Below are positions 12,419 through 22,738 of a stretch of 64,000 nucleotides of DNA, piece by piece. A program made the position numbers and the translations under genes. Origin of the DNA: Adiantum capillus-veneris. Lineage: Eukaryota > Streptophyta > Polypodiopsida > Polypodiales > Pteridaceae. Numbering within the stretch: position 1 is the first letter of the stretch; each line of letters begins with the position of its first letter. The stretch is from contig CM043949.1 of NCBI GenBank assembly GCA_014529385.2, positions 144,229,242 through 144,293,241 on the forward strand, written 5' to 3'. The notes below the pieces were generated by a model, which searched no databases, was not told the DNA's origin, and saw nothing but the letters and a program-made list of their open reading frames with translations.

Positions 12419-12870
12419 GATAGTAAACATCCCCTCTAGAATAGAATCATATAATAGGACAAGACTTTGACTTTGACTTTGACATTTGACCATCTTTTAT
12501 ATTACGAATATGAAGGAAAAATTATTGGTATTATATTTTTCACTATTGGGAGACTCCCAGCTGATGAAGGAAAGAGCCTACACTTGCCATCATCCAAGAA
12601 ATAGCAAGTCCATCAGTACTTGGTGTTTACTTCGGAAGACAAGTGTCAACAACTCACTCCCCTTGTTATTGGTGTCTACAGACCTTGCTTTTGAAGTGTT
12701 TTGCTTGCTTCTCATGCAATGTAGGAAGTCGATGTGAGGGGTTTTGATGTATCTTTATCATGTACTCCACAACCCTTGTCATGCCCATGACCTCAATTGA
12801 AAGAGATCCAGACTCAAGAAGATGCACCTCCCTCCCTCCCTCCCTCCCTCCCCCCCCCCCCCCCCAGCCA

Positions 12871-12938
<68 letters not shown>

Positions 12939-13660
12939 ACACACACATCAACTCCATAAAGATGAGCCGGTGTCACAAATGTGTCAAAAATGTACTTCTT
13001 AAGAACTCAACATGTGATGTTTCCTACATTACACATGCTCTCAAACGCATAGTACTCTCTCTTCATGGCTTCCACATGATGCATGGCACATTCATGCCAC
13101 TTGTGATTGGCCGAAACCTCAAGGCCAAAGTACTTAAAGCTCTCAACACCTTCAAGTGTCTCATTGTTGTACATAATACATGGCTTCTCCTTATGGCTTT
13201 TGGATTCATTTACAGTCAGTCCACTATGCAACCAAAATTTCTCAAGGACAACCATAAGTTTTTGTGCATCCTCTAAAGTGTGTGCTAGAAGAACTACATC
13301 ATCTGCATACAACAAAAGTATAATTATTGCATTTCAAATAGTGATCTCTTCAATGCCTCCTTGCATAAAGTTAAGTACTATTTGTTCCAATTGATCAATG
13401 CCTAGACCAAAGAGAGTTGTTGATGATGGACATCCTTGTTTAACCCCAATAGTGCTTGCAAATGTTTTTGAAATTCCTCTTCCCATGCACAATTGACACA
13501 TCACCTTCTCATAGATTTTAGAAACTGCAAGATAAACTCGCTTCACACTTGGAGTTCTTTCATGGTTGTCCACAAACTGTTGCATGGAATCATATCAAAG
13601 GCTTTCTTGAAGTCCACAAAGCAACAATACAATCACTTACCTTTCACCCTACAATTTCTT
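12417..13660 (-). pseudogene. Non-LTR retrotransposon reverse transcriptase, copy 2
   Basis: Read leftward, the reverse transcriptase core appears in canonical order: motif A (CFVDFKKAFD, about 13600-13630), motif B (GVKQGCPSS, about 13430) and motif C (YADD, about 13305). Then follow the C-terminal VTPAHLYG, RVVEYMIK and PSHRLPT stretches. There is a frameshift between motif A and the next helix, an in-frame stop near 13005, and a C-run plus (CA)n tract (about 12850-12948) in the middle of the C-terminal region. No endonuclease domain is visible. The protein would copy element RNA at a nicked target. This copy is dead. Confidence 0.8.
12850..12948. repeat. C-run and (CA)n tract inside the reverse transcriptase
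   Basis: A run of C is followed by about 75 bases of CA repeat. On the element strand it separates the residues VTPAHLYG from the downstream conserved C-terminal residues. Copy 1 has a C-run and CA tract at the equivalent place. Confidence 0.95.
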
Positions 13661-14065
13661 CATAAGCAAGCGCTTTTGGTAAAGGTGGCATCTAAGGAAT
13701 ATCATCAAAAAACTCACTTTGGAGGTCGCTTCAAAAGCTCGCTTGAAGCCTTGATTTCTTGTTTTCTTCGAAGTGGTAAACATGTGTTTTTGAAACTTCC
13801 CACATGTTATCAATCTCACACTTATGGTAAAGTCAAAGTTAATCCTACAACACCTTAGAAATAATATCTATGAAGCTTATACCATCTTCAGGACGTTGAG
13901 GTGGTGCAAAAGGGTTCCACTAGCTCCAAGTTAAGGAAAGTAACTTTTGTCCCTTGTCGGTGTTCAACAATTAGCTCAGGGGGATATATAGGTTTTCTAA
14001 GATGAAATACCCTCGTCCAAAGGAGCTTTCTTGGTTGGTTGAGTGCTCGACCATCGTGACCCAAG
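13661..14065. other. No clear gene
   Basis: The first part may be degraded N-terminal reverse transcriptase sequence of the same minus-strand element, with too many stops to follow. After about 13860 nothing is recognisable. Confidence 0.4.
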
Positions 14066-14746
14066 TCATGGATTCAAGTGTGACCAAGTGACCTTGGTAA
14101 TGCTCACAAACATGTTTGTCATTTTGCACGAGATTTGTGCGCTTGCCAAAAAAGAAAAGATGAAATACTCTAGATCTTGATTGTTTACCCAAAATATGCC
14201 ATCGAAATACCTAAAGGGGATCTTAAGCTTTTTGAGGTTTTCCCTTTTCGGACAAGCTAACATGCGTTTAATGTAATCATATTCTACCCCATGTAGGTAT
14301 AGATTAAACCATATGGGAGAAGACAATAACTCCCTTTCCGAACAAGCTAACATGTGTTTAATGTAATCATATTCAACCCCATGTAGGTATAAATTATACC
14401 ATATGGGGGAACATGATAACTCCATAGGTATGCCATTGGCTTGTATAAAGCTCATGGTGTGACACTGTATGAACATGCAAGTGGTTTTCTTGCAAGATTT
14501 CCCAACAAAAGCCTTGGTGTTGTAGAGAAAATATAATTGCAAGAGCCATCTCTTTCTCATCAAGCCCATCAGATATGAGTAGAGGTGTGCCGCTGTGATT
14601 TTTTTTCCTGGGGGGGTGGTGCGTTTAAAGAAGGAAGGGGCACCTTGAAGCATCGTCTTCTTTCTTTGTTGTATCATTGGGTCATTTCTTCGCCAATTTT
14701 TTTGCACTTCCATGAACCTTTGCATGCCATTGGGGCTATGCTCCAT
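14066..14746 (-). CDS. Unrecognised 226-residue ORF with internal repeat
   Basis: This open frame starts at a Met at 14746 and is unusually long for the neighbourhood. I do not recognise a family. Its middle contains two copies of about 30 residues (PIWYNLYLHGVEYDYIK, then PIWFNLYLHGVEYDYIK), created by a 90-bp tandem duplication that keeps the frame. The N-terminal third is basic (EVQKNWRRNDPMIQQRKK). No catalytic or membrane motif is evident. It could be a fragment of a mobile-element protein or a chance ORF; sequence composition is like its neighbours. Being expressed is unproven. Confidence 0.3.
   Translation of the reverse strand: MEHSPNGMQRFMEVQKNWRRNDPMIQQRKKTMLQGAPSFFKRTTPPGKKITAAHLYSYLMGLMRKRWLLQLYFLYNTKAFVGKSCKKTTCMFIQCHTMSFIQANGIPMELSCSPIWYNLYLHGVEYDYIKHMLACSERELLSSPIWFNLYLHGVEYDYIKRMLACPKRENLKKLKIPFRYFDGIFWVNNQDLEYFIFSFLASAQISCKMTNMFVSITKVTWSHLNP
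14251..14424. repeat. 90-bp tandem duplication
   Basis: Two head-to-tail copies begin ACAAGCTAACATG at 14252 and 14342. The period of 90 is a multiple of three, so the ORF on the minus strand stays open across both copies. Confidence 0.9.
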
Positions 14747-14902
14747 CCATCACCTCCTTAAAGTTTTCTTATAATTTTAACATAGGTTACCTTCTCATGT
14801 TGCAAATGGATCCTCCATTGAAATAAGGCAAGATGCTTAACCATGAGAATTCTTGTGTATGCCCAATGCTTTGAACAATCTCATTATGCATGATATCCAC
14901 AC

Positions 14903-15181
14903 TCAACTCTTTCTCGAAAGACTAGAGGCAAATTTTAGGTGGGGCAAATATTTTTTTGCAACATAAAAAGTACCGTTGGGAAAGAATGAGATGTCCTTTA
15001 ATTGCACTTTTTGGCACTCTCTATTCCACGCAAATTGAGAAAGTCCATAAAGAGTTTCTAAGAGTACTATCCAAGTAGTCGGCAATAATATTGTCCATAA
15101 ATGATTTTCTATCTTCCACATAAATGGCCTTATGAGTTGTGCTGCTCTCAGCTTCTTGGAGAAGAAAAATTGTGCATCCAT
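14903..15181 (-). CDS. Unrecognised 92-residue ORF
   Basis: It is hydrophobic and aromatic in the middle (PFMWKIENHLWTILLPTTWIVLL) and ends in a Ser/Arg-rich tail. It has no recognisable domain. It has the same strand and similar style as the 226-residue ORF to its left, so both may be pieces of one degraded gene. This is weak evidence. Confidence 0.2.
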   Translation of the reverse strand: MDAQFFFSKKLRAAQLIRPFMWKIENHLWTILLPTTWIVLLETLYGLSQFAWNRECQKVQLKDISFFPNGTFYVAKKYLPHLKFASSLSRKS

Positions 15182-15281
15182 GTCACGGGCGCACTTGGTC
15201 TTTGCCTTTTGTGCATGCCACTACGTGTCTCATTCCTTTAGCCTTTCAAAGTTCACACCAAGTGGCAAGCCATCGCGTAAA

Positions 15282-15922
15282 TCAATGCCAATGATTGAAG
15301 ACATACATAAGCGTGCTTATCCACTTCAATAGGATAAATCATGCTTTTCCTAGCGCTACTTATGGCATCTTGAAAGAAATGGTCCAACAAAATAGGATGC
15401 TCCAAAATATAAGCAGTCTCATTCACTGAGAGTGCACTCACATTGGTACACAAGGACATGCGTAGGGCTTTTTCAACGTAGTCTTCTTTTGCTACTCAAT
15501 AGTGACCATTTTAATCTTTAAAAAATAGACCTTATTTGTAAATAAATTGTGAGATATTAATTTCCATGTAACAAAAAAAATCATTTTCATCCCAACAATC
15601 AAATATCAATGTCAATGATTGAGGACATACATAACCGTGCCTCATCCACTTCAAAAGAATAAATCATGCTTTTCCTAGTGGTGCTTATGGCATCTCTAAA
15701 GAAATGGTCCACCAAAATAGGATGCTCCAAAATGTAAGCAATCTCATTCACTGAGTGTGCAATCACATTGGTACACAAGGACATGCGTAGGTCTTTTAAC
15801 ATAACCTTCTTTTGCTACTCAACAGTGACCATTTTAATCTTTAAAAAATAGACCTTATAAATTGTGAGATATTAATTTCCATGTAACAATAAAAAATCAC
15901 TTTCATCCCAACAATCAAATAC
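15282..15922. repeat. 324-bp tandem duplication
   Basis: Two head-to-tail copies start at TCAATGCCAATGATTGAAG (15282) and TCAATGTCAATGATTGAGG (about 15606). Each encodes on the minus strand a similar short ORF (VNETAYILEHPILLDHFF and VNEIAYILEHPILVDHFF). The second copy lacks about 11 bases near 15860. The conservation of the reading frame is modest and I cannot name the protein. Confidence 0.9.
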
Positions 15923-15959
15923 CAGAAGTAGTGACTACACTAAATGTGTCTATGAAGAC

Positions 15960-18788
15960 ATGCATACTATAGTTAATGTCGTCTAGAAGTTAGACTAGCC
16001 TCCAAAGAAGAACACAAAAGATGGCTAGAAGCTAAAGCCAATCTGGCTTAATAGCAACTCATGGAGGTCAAAAGGGCAAGGTTGATATCCAGGGAGACCT
16101 TCCTCTAGGAAAATAACTCTAATCAAGCACACTTTTTTAAGGGCCTTAAAAATCAAGAAGAGTCGGGGCTCCGTCCAATCGCTCACATATGAGAAGGGGA
16201 ATGCTACACAAGACCAAGAAGTAATGGCTAGGATGATGCTTTATCATCTAAGACAAATCATTGGCCAGTCAGAGACCCGCTCTCAAAAAGTGGATGAAGC
16301 TAGAGCGATCTTTCTTGAGAGGGTCAATAGGAAATATCCCAAATTTGTAGCCAATCATCCTGAGATGGCCTTTTATGAAGATGAATCCCCACTTGTGTTG
16401 CAAGCTCTTGGGAAGGAGAATTCCCCTGGTTGGGATGGTCTAACCACTAAATTCTTCAGGGAACCTGTATGGCTAACCATGATTTTGTCAAGGGTTCGTT
16501 GGATCCTAGTGTAAAAAGAGGGCTTATCAAGCCTATCCCAAAATAGGTTTGTTGCTCGCATCTTAAGCATTGGCATCCCATAACTATGATGTTTGTGGCA
16601 TAAAAAATAATTTCCAAGGCAGTTGCTCGTAGACTTGCCCCTCTCTGGACAAAGTCATTTCCCCTCATGAGCACGCATTTATCAAGGGAAGGCCAATATA
16701 TGGAAATATCTTGATAGCAATGGTTGGCATTTAGTACGCGGTCTTCACGAAGTAGGAGTGAATCTTGCTTCAGCTCGATTTGGACAAGGCCTATGATAGG
16801 ATTATGTGGTCCTTCATTGAAGAAGTCATGAAATCACTGGGCTTTGGGCCTCACCTTTGTCGACTTATACACACTTTGGGTGTAGGTAGTCAATTTGAGC
16901 TCTTATTCGATGATAGAATTGTGGGCTCTTTTGAAGCCAAAAGAGCTATCAAACAAGGATGCCCACTGGCCCCTCTTCTCTTTTCCATTGGTGCAACCTA
17001 TAATAATGATGCTCAAAGCTGCTACTGTGCGGGGGGGAATTCAAGGTTTGACTCACCCCGGTAACGACCACCTCTTGACCAAGATGTTTGTAGACGACTC
17101 CCTCCTATTTTTGAAAGCCTACCCTCAAGTTCTCGGAAAGGCCCTAGAGATTGTGCAGTCATTTGTTGTGGCTTCACGATTGAAGTGTAGCATTGAGAAG
17201 TCTAGACTGACCTCCTTGGCAGAAAGCGGCTCATGTGACCCATCGGTCTGGTCAAGGGAGAAAGAGAGGATTTTTTGACATCTAGGTGTCCAAGTTTGGA
17301 GTCACGGACATTACACAAAATCAAAGGTTCCAGTGGGTTTTGGAGAAGATCCAGAGAAAGATGAGAAGGTGGGAGTATGTATTGCTTCCATTGGAGAGTT
17401 GGCTCAGAGTGATCAATTCATTCATGCTTCCTTATATTTCCTTCACTAGCCTGCTCTTCAAAATAGCCAAATGTAACTGGAAGCAGGTTTTGAAACATGT
17501 TAAAAAATTCTTATGGAGGAATAACATTAAAGCCTCATCACCATGGCAATGGGCAAAGTGAGAAAGTATTGCTAGACTGTTGGTCCAAGGTGCCCTCAGA
17601 ATTCTCAACCTTGTTGTTCATGTTCAGGCCCTGTGTGCCAAGTTTGTGGTCTCAATTGCAAAACAAGACCAGTCTTGGGCTATCATTACCAAGGATATGA
17701 TAGACAAGGAAAAACTTTGTTGTGAAGGTGGTCAGTGGAAATGGATTGAGGTGCAAGACAAACTATTAGCCCCAAGGTGGTGTAGCTTGAGGCTAGGGGG
17801 CATCACTGGAATGCTGGTGCAAAAGTGAAATAGAGCAACAAGGGTACTGGAATGGGGAAAATTAACCAGATACTTCCAAAACTCAATCTTGCGTTGGTCC
17901 CCTTGGCTGTCTAAAGCAGTTGGTGTTATCATGAACCCTTATTGGGGAGAAACTGCAAGAAGGATGAACAATAAAGGAATCTAGTGGTTGAGCCACTCCT
18001 GGGATGGAAATAGAAATTGTTGGAAATATTGTGACTAAGTGGCTGTCCAGTTTCAACTCAGTGGCACTAAGAAGCTACTCGTCAACAGAGTTGTAGAAGG
18101 CCTGGACAATATACTAATGCCAATCTGAGTTATTTCACGAGGCTGATTGGTTTGCCCCTTTGAACAAGCAATGGAAGAAATAATGGTCGGAGGCTCGATC
18201 AGTTGAGGTCACGAAGAACATTTGGAATCCACAATGGCCTCATTTTATGAAGATATTTATGTGGACAGTATTGTGTGGGGGGGGGGGGGGGGGCGGGGGG
18301 CTTGCCAACAAGCGTCAACAAGATTCATGCACGTGCTATCGGATCCAATAGATGCCCAGGGTGCAGATTGGCTAGCGAAGACATGAACCACCTTTTCATG
18401 GAATGCCCAACAATTAGAGGTCTAGCAGGAAAGATGTGCAAATGGATACAAAGAATATGAATGATAGGGTTCTTCAAGAAGGTTCTAGCGACCTCTCTGT
18501 GGCTAGCTTCTTAGAGATCGTACAAGAAAGCAAGGAGATTATTTATGTGGTAGATAAAAGGCAAGACTTCGATGATTGACTTAGGGAAACCCTCGCCATC
18601 CGATCGAGCCTTGATGGGTAAAGGATTGCACTTCTAGTAATAGTGCGTTTTCAGGTACTTTTAACTATGCTCTAATGTAACCTTTTGTCCCTCAAGGCTC
18701 AGTTTGAGCTTGAGGTTGATTTGTATTTTTTTTTTATGACATTATAATACGATTACTCACAATTGTGAGTTTTGCACACAAAAAAAAA
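15960..18788 (+). pseudogene. Plant L1-type LINE, reverse transcriptase and zf-RVT, 5'-truncated
   Basis: In order: a pre-RT region with SPGWDGLTTKFF (about 16420-16455), motif A (LQLDLDKAYDRIMW, 16765-16810), motif B (IKQGCPLAPLLF, about 16945-16985), motif C (FVDDSLLF, about 17087-17110), a long thumb or connection region (WLRVINSFMLPYIS; KIAKCNWKQVLK; WQWAK), and a C-terminal zf-RVT zinc finger (CPGCRLASEDMNHLFMEC, about 18350-18410). A G-run with one C at about 18278-18300 sits just before the finger. Stops and frameshifts separate every block. The ORF1 and AP-endonuclease regions are missing. The 3' end has a hairpin and an A-run ending at about 18788. It is a dead, 5'-truncated insertion. 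Confidence 0.9.
18690..18715 (+). repeat. LINE 3' hairpin
   Basis: CCTCAAG and CTTGAGG form a perfect 7-bp inverted pair near the 3' end of the LINE, matching 7442-7467. Confidence 0.7.
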
Positions 18789-19029
18789 GTTATTGTCTTC
18801 CATGTGTCCTAAGGCTATCAGATGATGCAACCAAGTCAAATGATATGACTTAACATCAAACTCTATGGTAATTCACATCTTCAATAGTGACGCAGCACCA
18901 AAAGACATGGTGTAACTTCAAAAGAGGACATGTATCTAAAGACTCCTAAAGGGAAACATAAATGGTATAGTGACACATGGCCAAGTATTGCATGACCAAA
19001 TGTGAAACCGACATATGTAACATGATTCA
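18789..19029. other. Short spacer
   Basis: No gene or motif seen between the LINE A-tail and the minisatellite. Confidence 0.5.
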
Positions 19030-19417
19030 AAAATTGTTACCATATTCACAACATAATTGCAAAACCATAACCATAACCTGATTTCCATGCCATAAGATTG
19101 CCAAACCATATTTGCAAAACCATAACCATAACATGATTGTCATATCATAATTGCAAAATCATAATCATAACCTGATTGCCAAACCATATTTCCAAAACTA
19201 TAATCATAACCTGCTTGCCATACCATAACATGATTGCCATACCATAATTACAAAACCATAACCATAACCTGTTTGCCACACCATAACCATAACATGATCG
19301 CCATACCATGATTACAAAACCATAACCATAACATGATTGCCATACCATAATTCCAAAACCATAACCATAACATGATTGCCATACCATAATTCCAAAACCA
19401 TAACCATAGCCTGATTG
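19030..19417. repeat. 39-bp minisatellite (CATGATTGCCATACCATAA type)
   Basis: Units of about 39 bases, such as those starting CATGATTGCC at 19332 and 19371, are tandemly repeated. Each ends in CCATAACCATAA words. The array resumes for a short distance at 22405-22440 (GATTGCCATACCATAATC), on the far side of an inserted LTR element. Confidence 0.9.
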
Positions 19418-19747
19418 TGATGGGAATGGGATCGTCCTAGCTAGGGTGGATGAAAGAAAAGCATTGTGCACACAAGTGAGTGTGTGTTGGCTAGAGTATC
19501 ACTCAAGCGAAGTAGGTTCCAAGATCAATTAACTTGGGCTCAATTAACATGATCTTGAGTAGTTGTGAAGCCATCACAAGCTCACTATAAACAAGAGAGA
19601 TGTAATGCAAAATAGATTTTTGTTTATTCATTCATGAAATGAGCTTTAAGTAGCTCTACAGCCTTGCACCACTATATGTGGGATAATTCCACCTTTTCCC
19701 TCCTTGACTCATACTCTAGGATACTAGGACAAAGCTCACACTTTACA
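19418..19747 (-). repeat. 3' LTR of the gag-only copia element
   Basis: The plus strand begins TGATGGGAATGGGATCG and ends CACTTTACA, so the minus-strand LTR runs TG...CA. It aligns over its full length with 22076-22404, with scattered substitutions and one small indel. Confidence 0.95.
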
Positions 19748-19758
19748 ATCCTCCCCTT
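19748..19758 (-). promoter_or_regulatory. Polypurine tract
   Basis: The minus strand reads AAGGGGAGGAT directly before the LTR start TGTAAAG. This is the expected second-strand priming site. A second purine-rich stretch (TTTTTGAGGGGAGG) occurs at about 19905-19920. Confidence 0.85.
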
Positions 19759-19876
19759 GAGGTTTGCACTAGGAAGAAACTGACATCAACTAACATCTCT
19801 AGCACACTCCAATCCAGGAGCAAAAAGAGCATCTTCAATCCAGGAGACCATCCCTAATCCAGGAGATAAACTATCT

Positions 19877-20845
19877 CTAATCCAAGAGACACTCAACACC
19901 TCCCCTCAAAAAGATATATAAAACTGAGACCAAGCTAGTCCAAGCTATCTCCGAACAAATATAACTGAAGGGGAAAGGCAAAACAAAAGCTAGAACGTCG
20001 TCGTAGACTAGAAGGCTACTGCCCCCTTCTTCTTCATCTTCATCTTTGTCTTCTTCTACCAAATAGACTTTGGGCCTTAGATTCTTGTTGGTGCTGCCTC
20101 TGTCCTTTTTGAAACATTTAAAGGAAGGTGACCCTTCTTCTTGAAAATGCTTCAAGTCTTCAATGCTAGATAGTCCTTTTCTATGTGCCCTTCTTTGCCA
20201 CGCTTGAAACAAGTTTTGTTACTAGAGCTAATTGCAAAAGCTCTTCCCCCTGAAGTAGCATTCCTCTCTTGCTTCTTCTCCCCGGACATTAAAGAGTTGA
20301 TTACATCTTGGAAATTTGGTGTTGGATCCTTCTCCTCAATGATGATCATGATCTTATCAAAGCTAGGTGTTAAGGCCGGTGCTAGAAGAACTGCAATTTT
20401 GTCCTCCTATGGTACTGCACTGTTTACAGAAGCTAGTTGTGTGGTCATGTGTTTAAGGTGATCGACCAAGCTTGCAACATCTTTGTTATGTTCCATTTTT
20501 AATTTGTATAGATCCTTCTTTAAGATCACTTTGCTCTTCTTTTTCCTAGCTCCAAGGTTTTTTTCTAGTGCTTCCCATGCAACTGATGAGGTTTCATAAT
20601 CATCAGTAAAGTGTACATAATTGTCATGTAGGGTAGTGACTATCATTCCTAATGCCTACTCATCCTTGGCTTGATTTTGTGCACTCATAGCTTGTGTCAG
20701 TATGTGTGCAGCATCAGTATGTTTGATCAGTGATTGTTGACTTGACTACTCCCCACAACGTTTGTTTCATTAAGTAGCCTTTCAGCTTGGTTTGCCAAGT
20801 GTGAAAGCCCTCCCCGTTAAATTTCCTAAGCTCTTTATCTTCCAT
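19877..20845 (-). pseudogene. Copia-type Gag, frameshifted
   Basis: The start Met at 20845 gives MEDKELRKFNGEGFHTWQ, the usual N-terminal pattern of copia Gag (UBN2-type). A stop and frame change come near 20720. The core at 20407-20646 has DYETSSVAWEALEKNL and VASLVDHLKHMTTQL, typical of this family. The zinc knuckle is degraded (TCFKRGKEGHIEKDY, with two of the Cys positions lost). After another frame change near 20170 an acidic tail (VEEDKDEDEEE) follows. Gag would form the particle. This copy cannot make a full protein. Confidence 0.85.
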
Positions 20846-21504
20846 TGCACTAATAGAGGGGTCTTAGAATAGGAGACTGTCTTTTGGATGTGGGAATCTA
20901 CCCTTGAGTTGATTCCTCTCCACAAGAAAGAGAGAATTTTCCCACGTGAAGCTCCCTTGATGCTTCAGGTTTGTTGCATGTTGCTCTATGGGAGCATACC
21001 CTTACAGGTGGTTCTATTATGCCGCAGGTGCGGAAACACCCTTCAAGCTTGAGAGCTTTGCCCTATGGGACTGGCTGACTGAAGATCTTGCGAGAACTGG
21101 TCCTAACGAGCACGAAACTAGCTTTCAAAGCAACCTTGAGGCGGGTCGTGGGAATGGGGAGCTCTGTTGGGCCAAAGGTAGTAGGGTCGTGGGAATTGCC
21201 TCTTGCAGAGCCGAATTGGATGCAAAACGAAGCTTTATGGATTGCCTCACATTTGGATGATTTCAAAAAGATGTGCACCCGTTTGCGGCATGGGAGCAAT
21301 CCTTTGCGGACCCGAAACCCTTCAAAAAACTGTCATGTAGCACGTGATTCAAATTTGTCCACATTGCCAAAGTACTAAAGATAGGGTTTTGAGCCCACCA
21401 CCCACCACAAGCCATGGTTAGAGTCACATATAAGCCAATTGGGCAACTTGATTTTCTTGTCACGGTTTTCTAACAATAGTATTATGAGCTCGAATTTGGC
21501 AGAG

Positions 21505-21571
<67 letters not shown>

Positions 21572-22061
21572 ATAATAGCAAAATAAATTGGATGGGGTTT
21601 AGGGGGTTCTTGATGTCGTATTGAAGAGGTTGAGAGCTCCTTGGAAAGCTCTTGCGAAGTATCATATGCGCACACAATTAATGCTTTCAAAACATGTAAG
21701 TGGAGAGATTAATTGCGACTTAAAAATCAACCAAAGCTGAGGATTTTTGTTCTTTCAATCACCAAATGTGATTGCTTAATTGCATGCTAATCAATCTTAA
21801 ATGAAAATGCGAGTGCTCAATTGAATACTAATTCTCTCCCTAATAAAGCCTACCTAGCCATGGAGGGTAGTGGCCTCTTGGGCGTGTGCCATGGACGTGC
21901 TCACACAAAGCTAGATTAGGGTTTAATTAGTGAGAGATGCAACTAGTTATGAGAATGCCAATGGGTCGTGATGATAATTAAGAAATACTAATTACTCTAA
22001 TGAAGATGCTAATAACTAACACACAAGAGAATAATGACAAGCCTAGATAGCATAGCCTAAA
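20846..22061 (-). other. Leader region of the gag-only element
   Basis: About 1.2 kb between the primer site and gag has no recognised coding sequence. It holds a (CA)31 tract at 21507-21568. Weak ORFs at 20988-21378 have no recognisable domain. Confidence 0.5.
21507..21568. repeat. (CA)31 microsatellite
   Basis: A pure dinucleotide run of 62 bases inside the retroelement leader. Confidence 0.98.
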
Positions 22062-22073
22062 GCTCTGATACCA
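22062..22073 (-). promoter_or_regulatory. Primer-binding site (initiator Met tRNA)
   Basis: The minus strand reads TGGTATCAGAGC, the standard copia primer site, two bases inside the 5' LTR. Confidence 0.95.
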
Positions 22074-22075
22074 CT

Positions 22076-22404
22076 TGATGGGAATGGGATCGTGCTAGCT
22101 AGGATGGATGAAAGACAAACATTGTGCACACAAGTGAGTGTGTGTTAGCTAGATTATCACTCAAGCGAATTAGGTTCCAAGATCAATTAACTTGGACTCA
22201 TAAACACAATCTTGAGTAGTTGCTAAGCCATCACAAGCTCACCATAAAACAGAGAGATGTAATGCAAAATAGACTTGTGTTTATTCATTCATGAAATGAG
22301 CTTTATGTTGTTGTACAGCCTTGCACCAATACATGTGGGATAATTCGACCTTTTCCCTCCTTCACTCATACTCTAGGACACTAGGCCAAAGCTCACACTT
22401 TACA
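22076..22404 (-). repeat. 5' LTR of the gag-only copia element
   Basis: It begins TGATGGGAATGGGATCG on the plus strand and ends CACTTTACA. It is followed at once by the second copy of the GATTG target duplication. Confidence 0.95.
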
Positions 22405-22409
22405 GATTG

Positions 22410-22738
22410 CCATACCATAATCATAATTGTAAACGGAATGCAAAATCATAAACATAAATGTCAAACTGTACATGTATACAATGAATTTGGTCATCAAGAT
22501 GGCCACAACTACAAAAAAAACATATATGGAGGATGTCACTCTCATGGTAATGCCTCCCAATCAATGGACTCTCTCTCCTCCTGCAACTGAGTCAAAGGGC
22601 CACAAGTCCATGCTTGTACCCATATTTCTCCTCTTGGTGTGTCGGAGGGCCACGACAACTTCTTGCAAAATAAACAATTAACTATAAGATAAATAGCCAG
22701 ATAATATATACATATTGATAATTCAAAGCGTACATATA
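22410..22738. other. Minisatellite remnant and spacer
   Basis: The first 40 bases continue the 39-bp minisatellite. The rest shows no gene or repeat I can define. Confidence 0.45.

Larger units (their letters stand above)
19418..22404 (-). mobile_element. Gag-only copia-type LTR element (TR-GAG-like)
   Basis: The element is 2,987 bp, has two LTRs of about 330 bp, and reads leftward. It is flanked by a perfect 5-bp duplication GATTG (19413-19417 and 22405-22409). It has an initiator-Met-tRNA primer site next to the right-hand (5') LTR and a polypurine tract next to the left-hand (3') LTR. The only recognisable protein in the 2.3-kb interior is Gag. No protease, integrase or reverse transcriptase motif is present, and there is not enough room for them. 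This matches the known class of terminal-repeat retrotransposons with a GAG domain. It must be mobilised by proteins from another element. Confidence 0.9.

Noticed and set aside
12760-13002. His/Thr-rich and Val/Cys-rich ORFs on both strands
   Set aside because: They are translations of the C-run and CA microsatellite.
19145-19471. 108-residue Tyr/Gly/Phe-rich minus-strand ORF
   Set aside because: It is the 39-bp minisatellite read in frame, not a structural protein gene.
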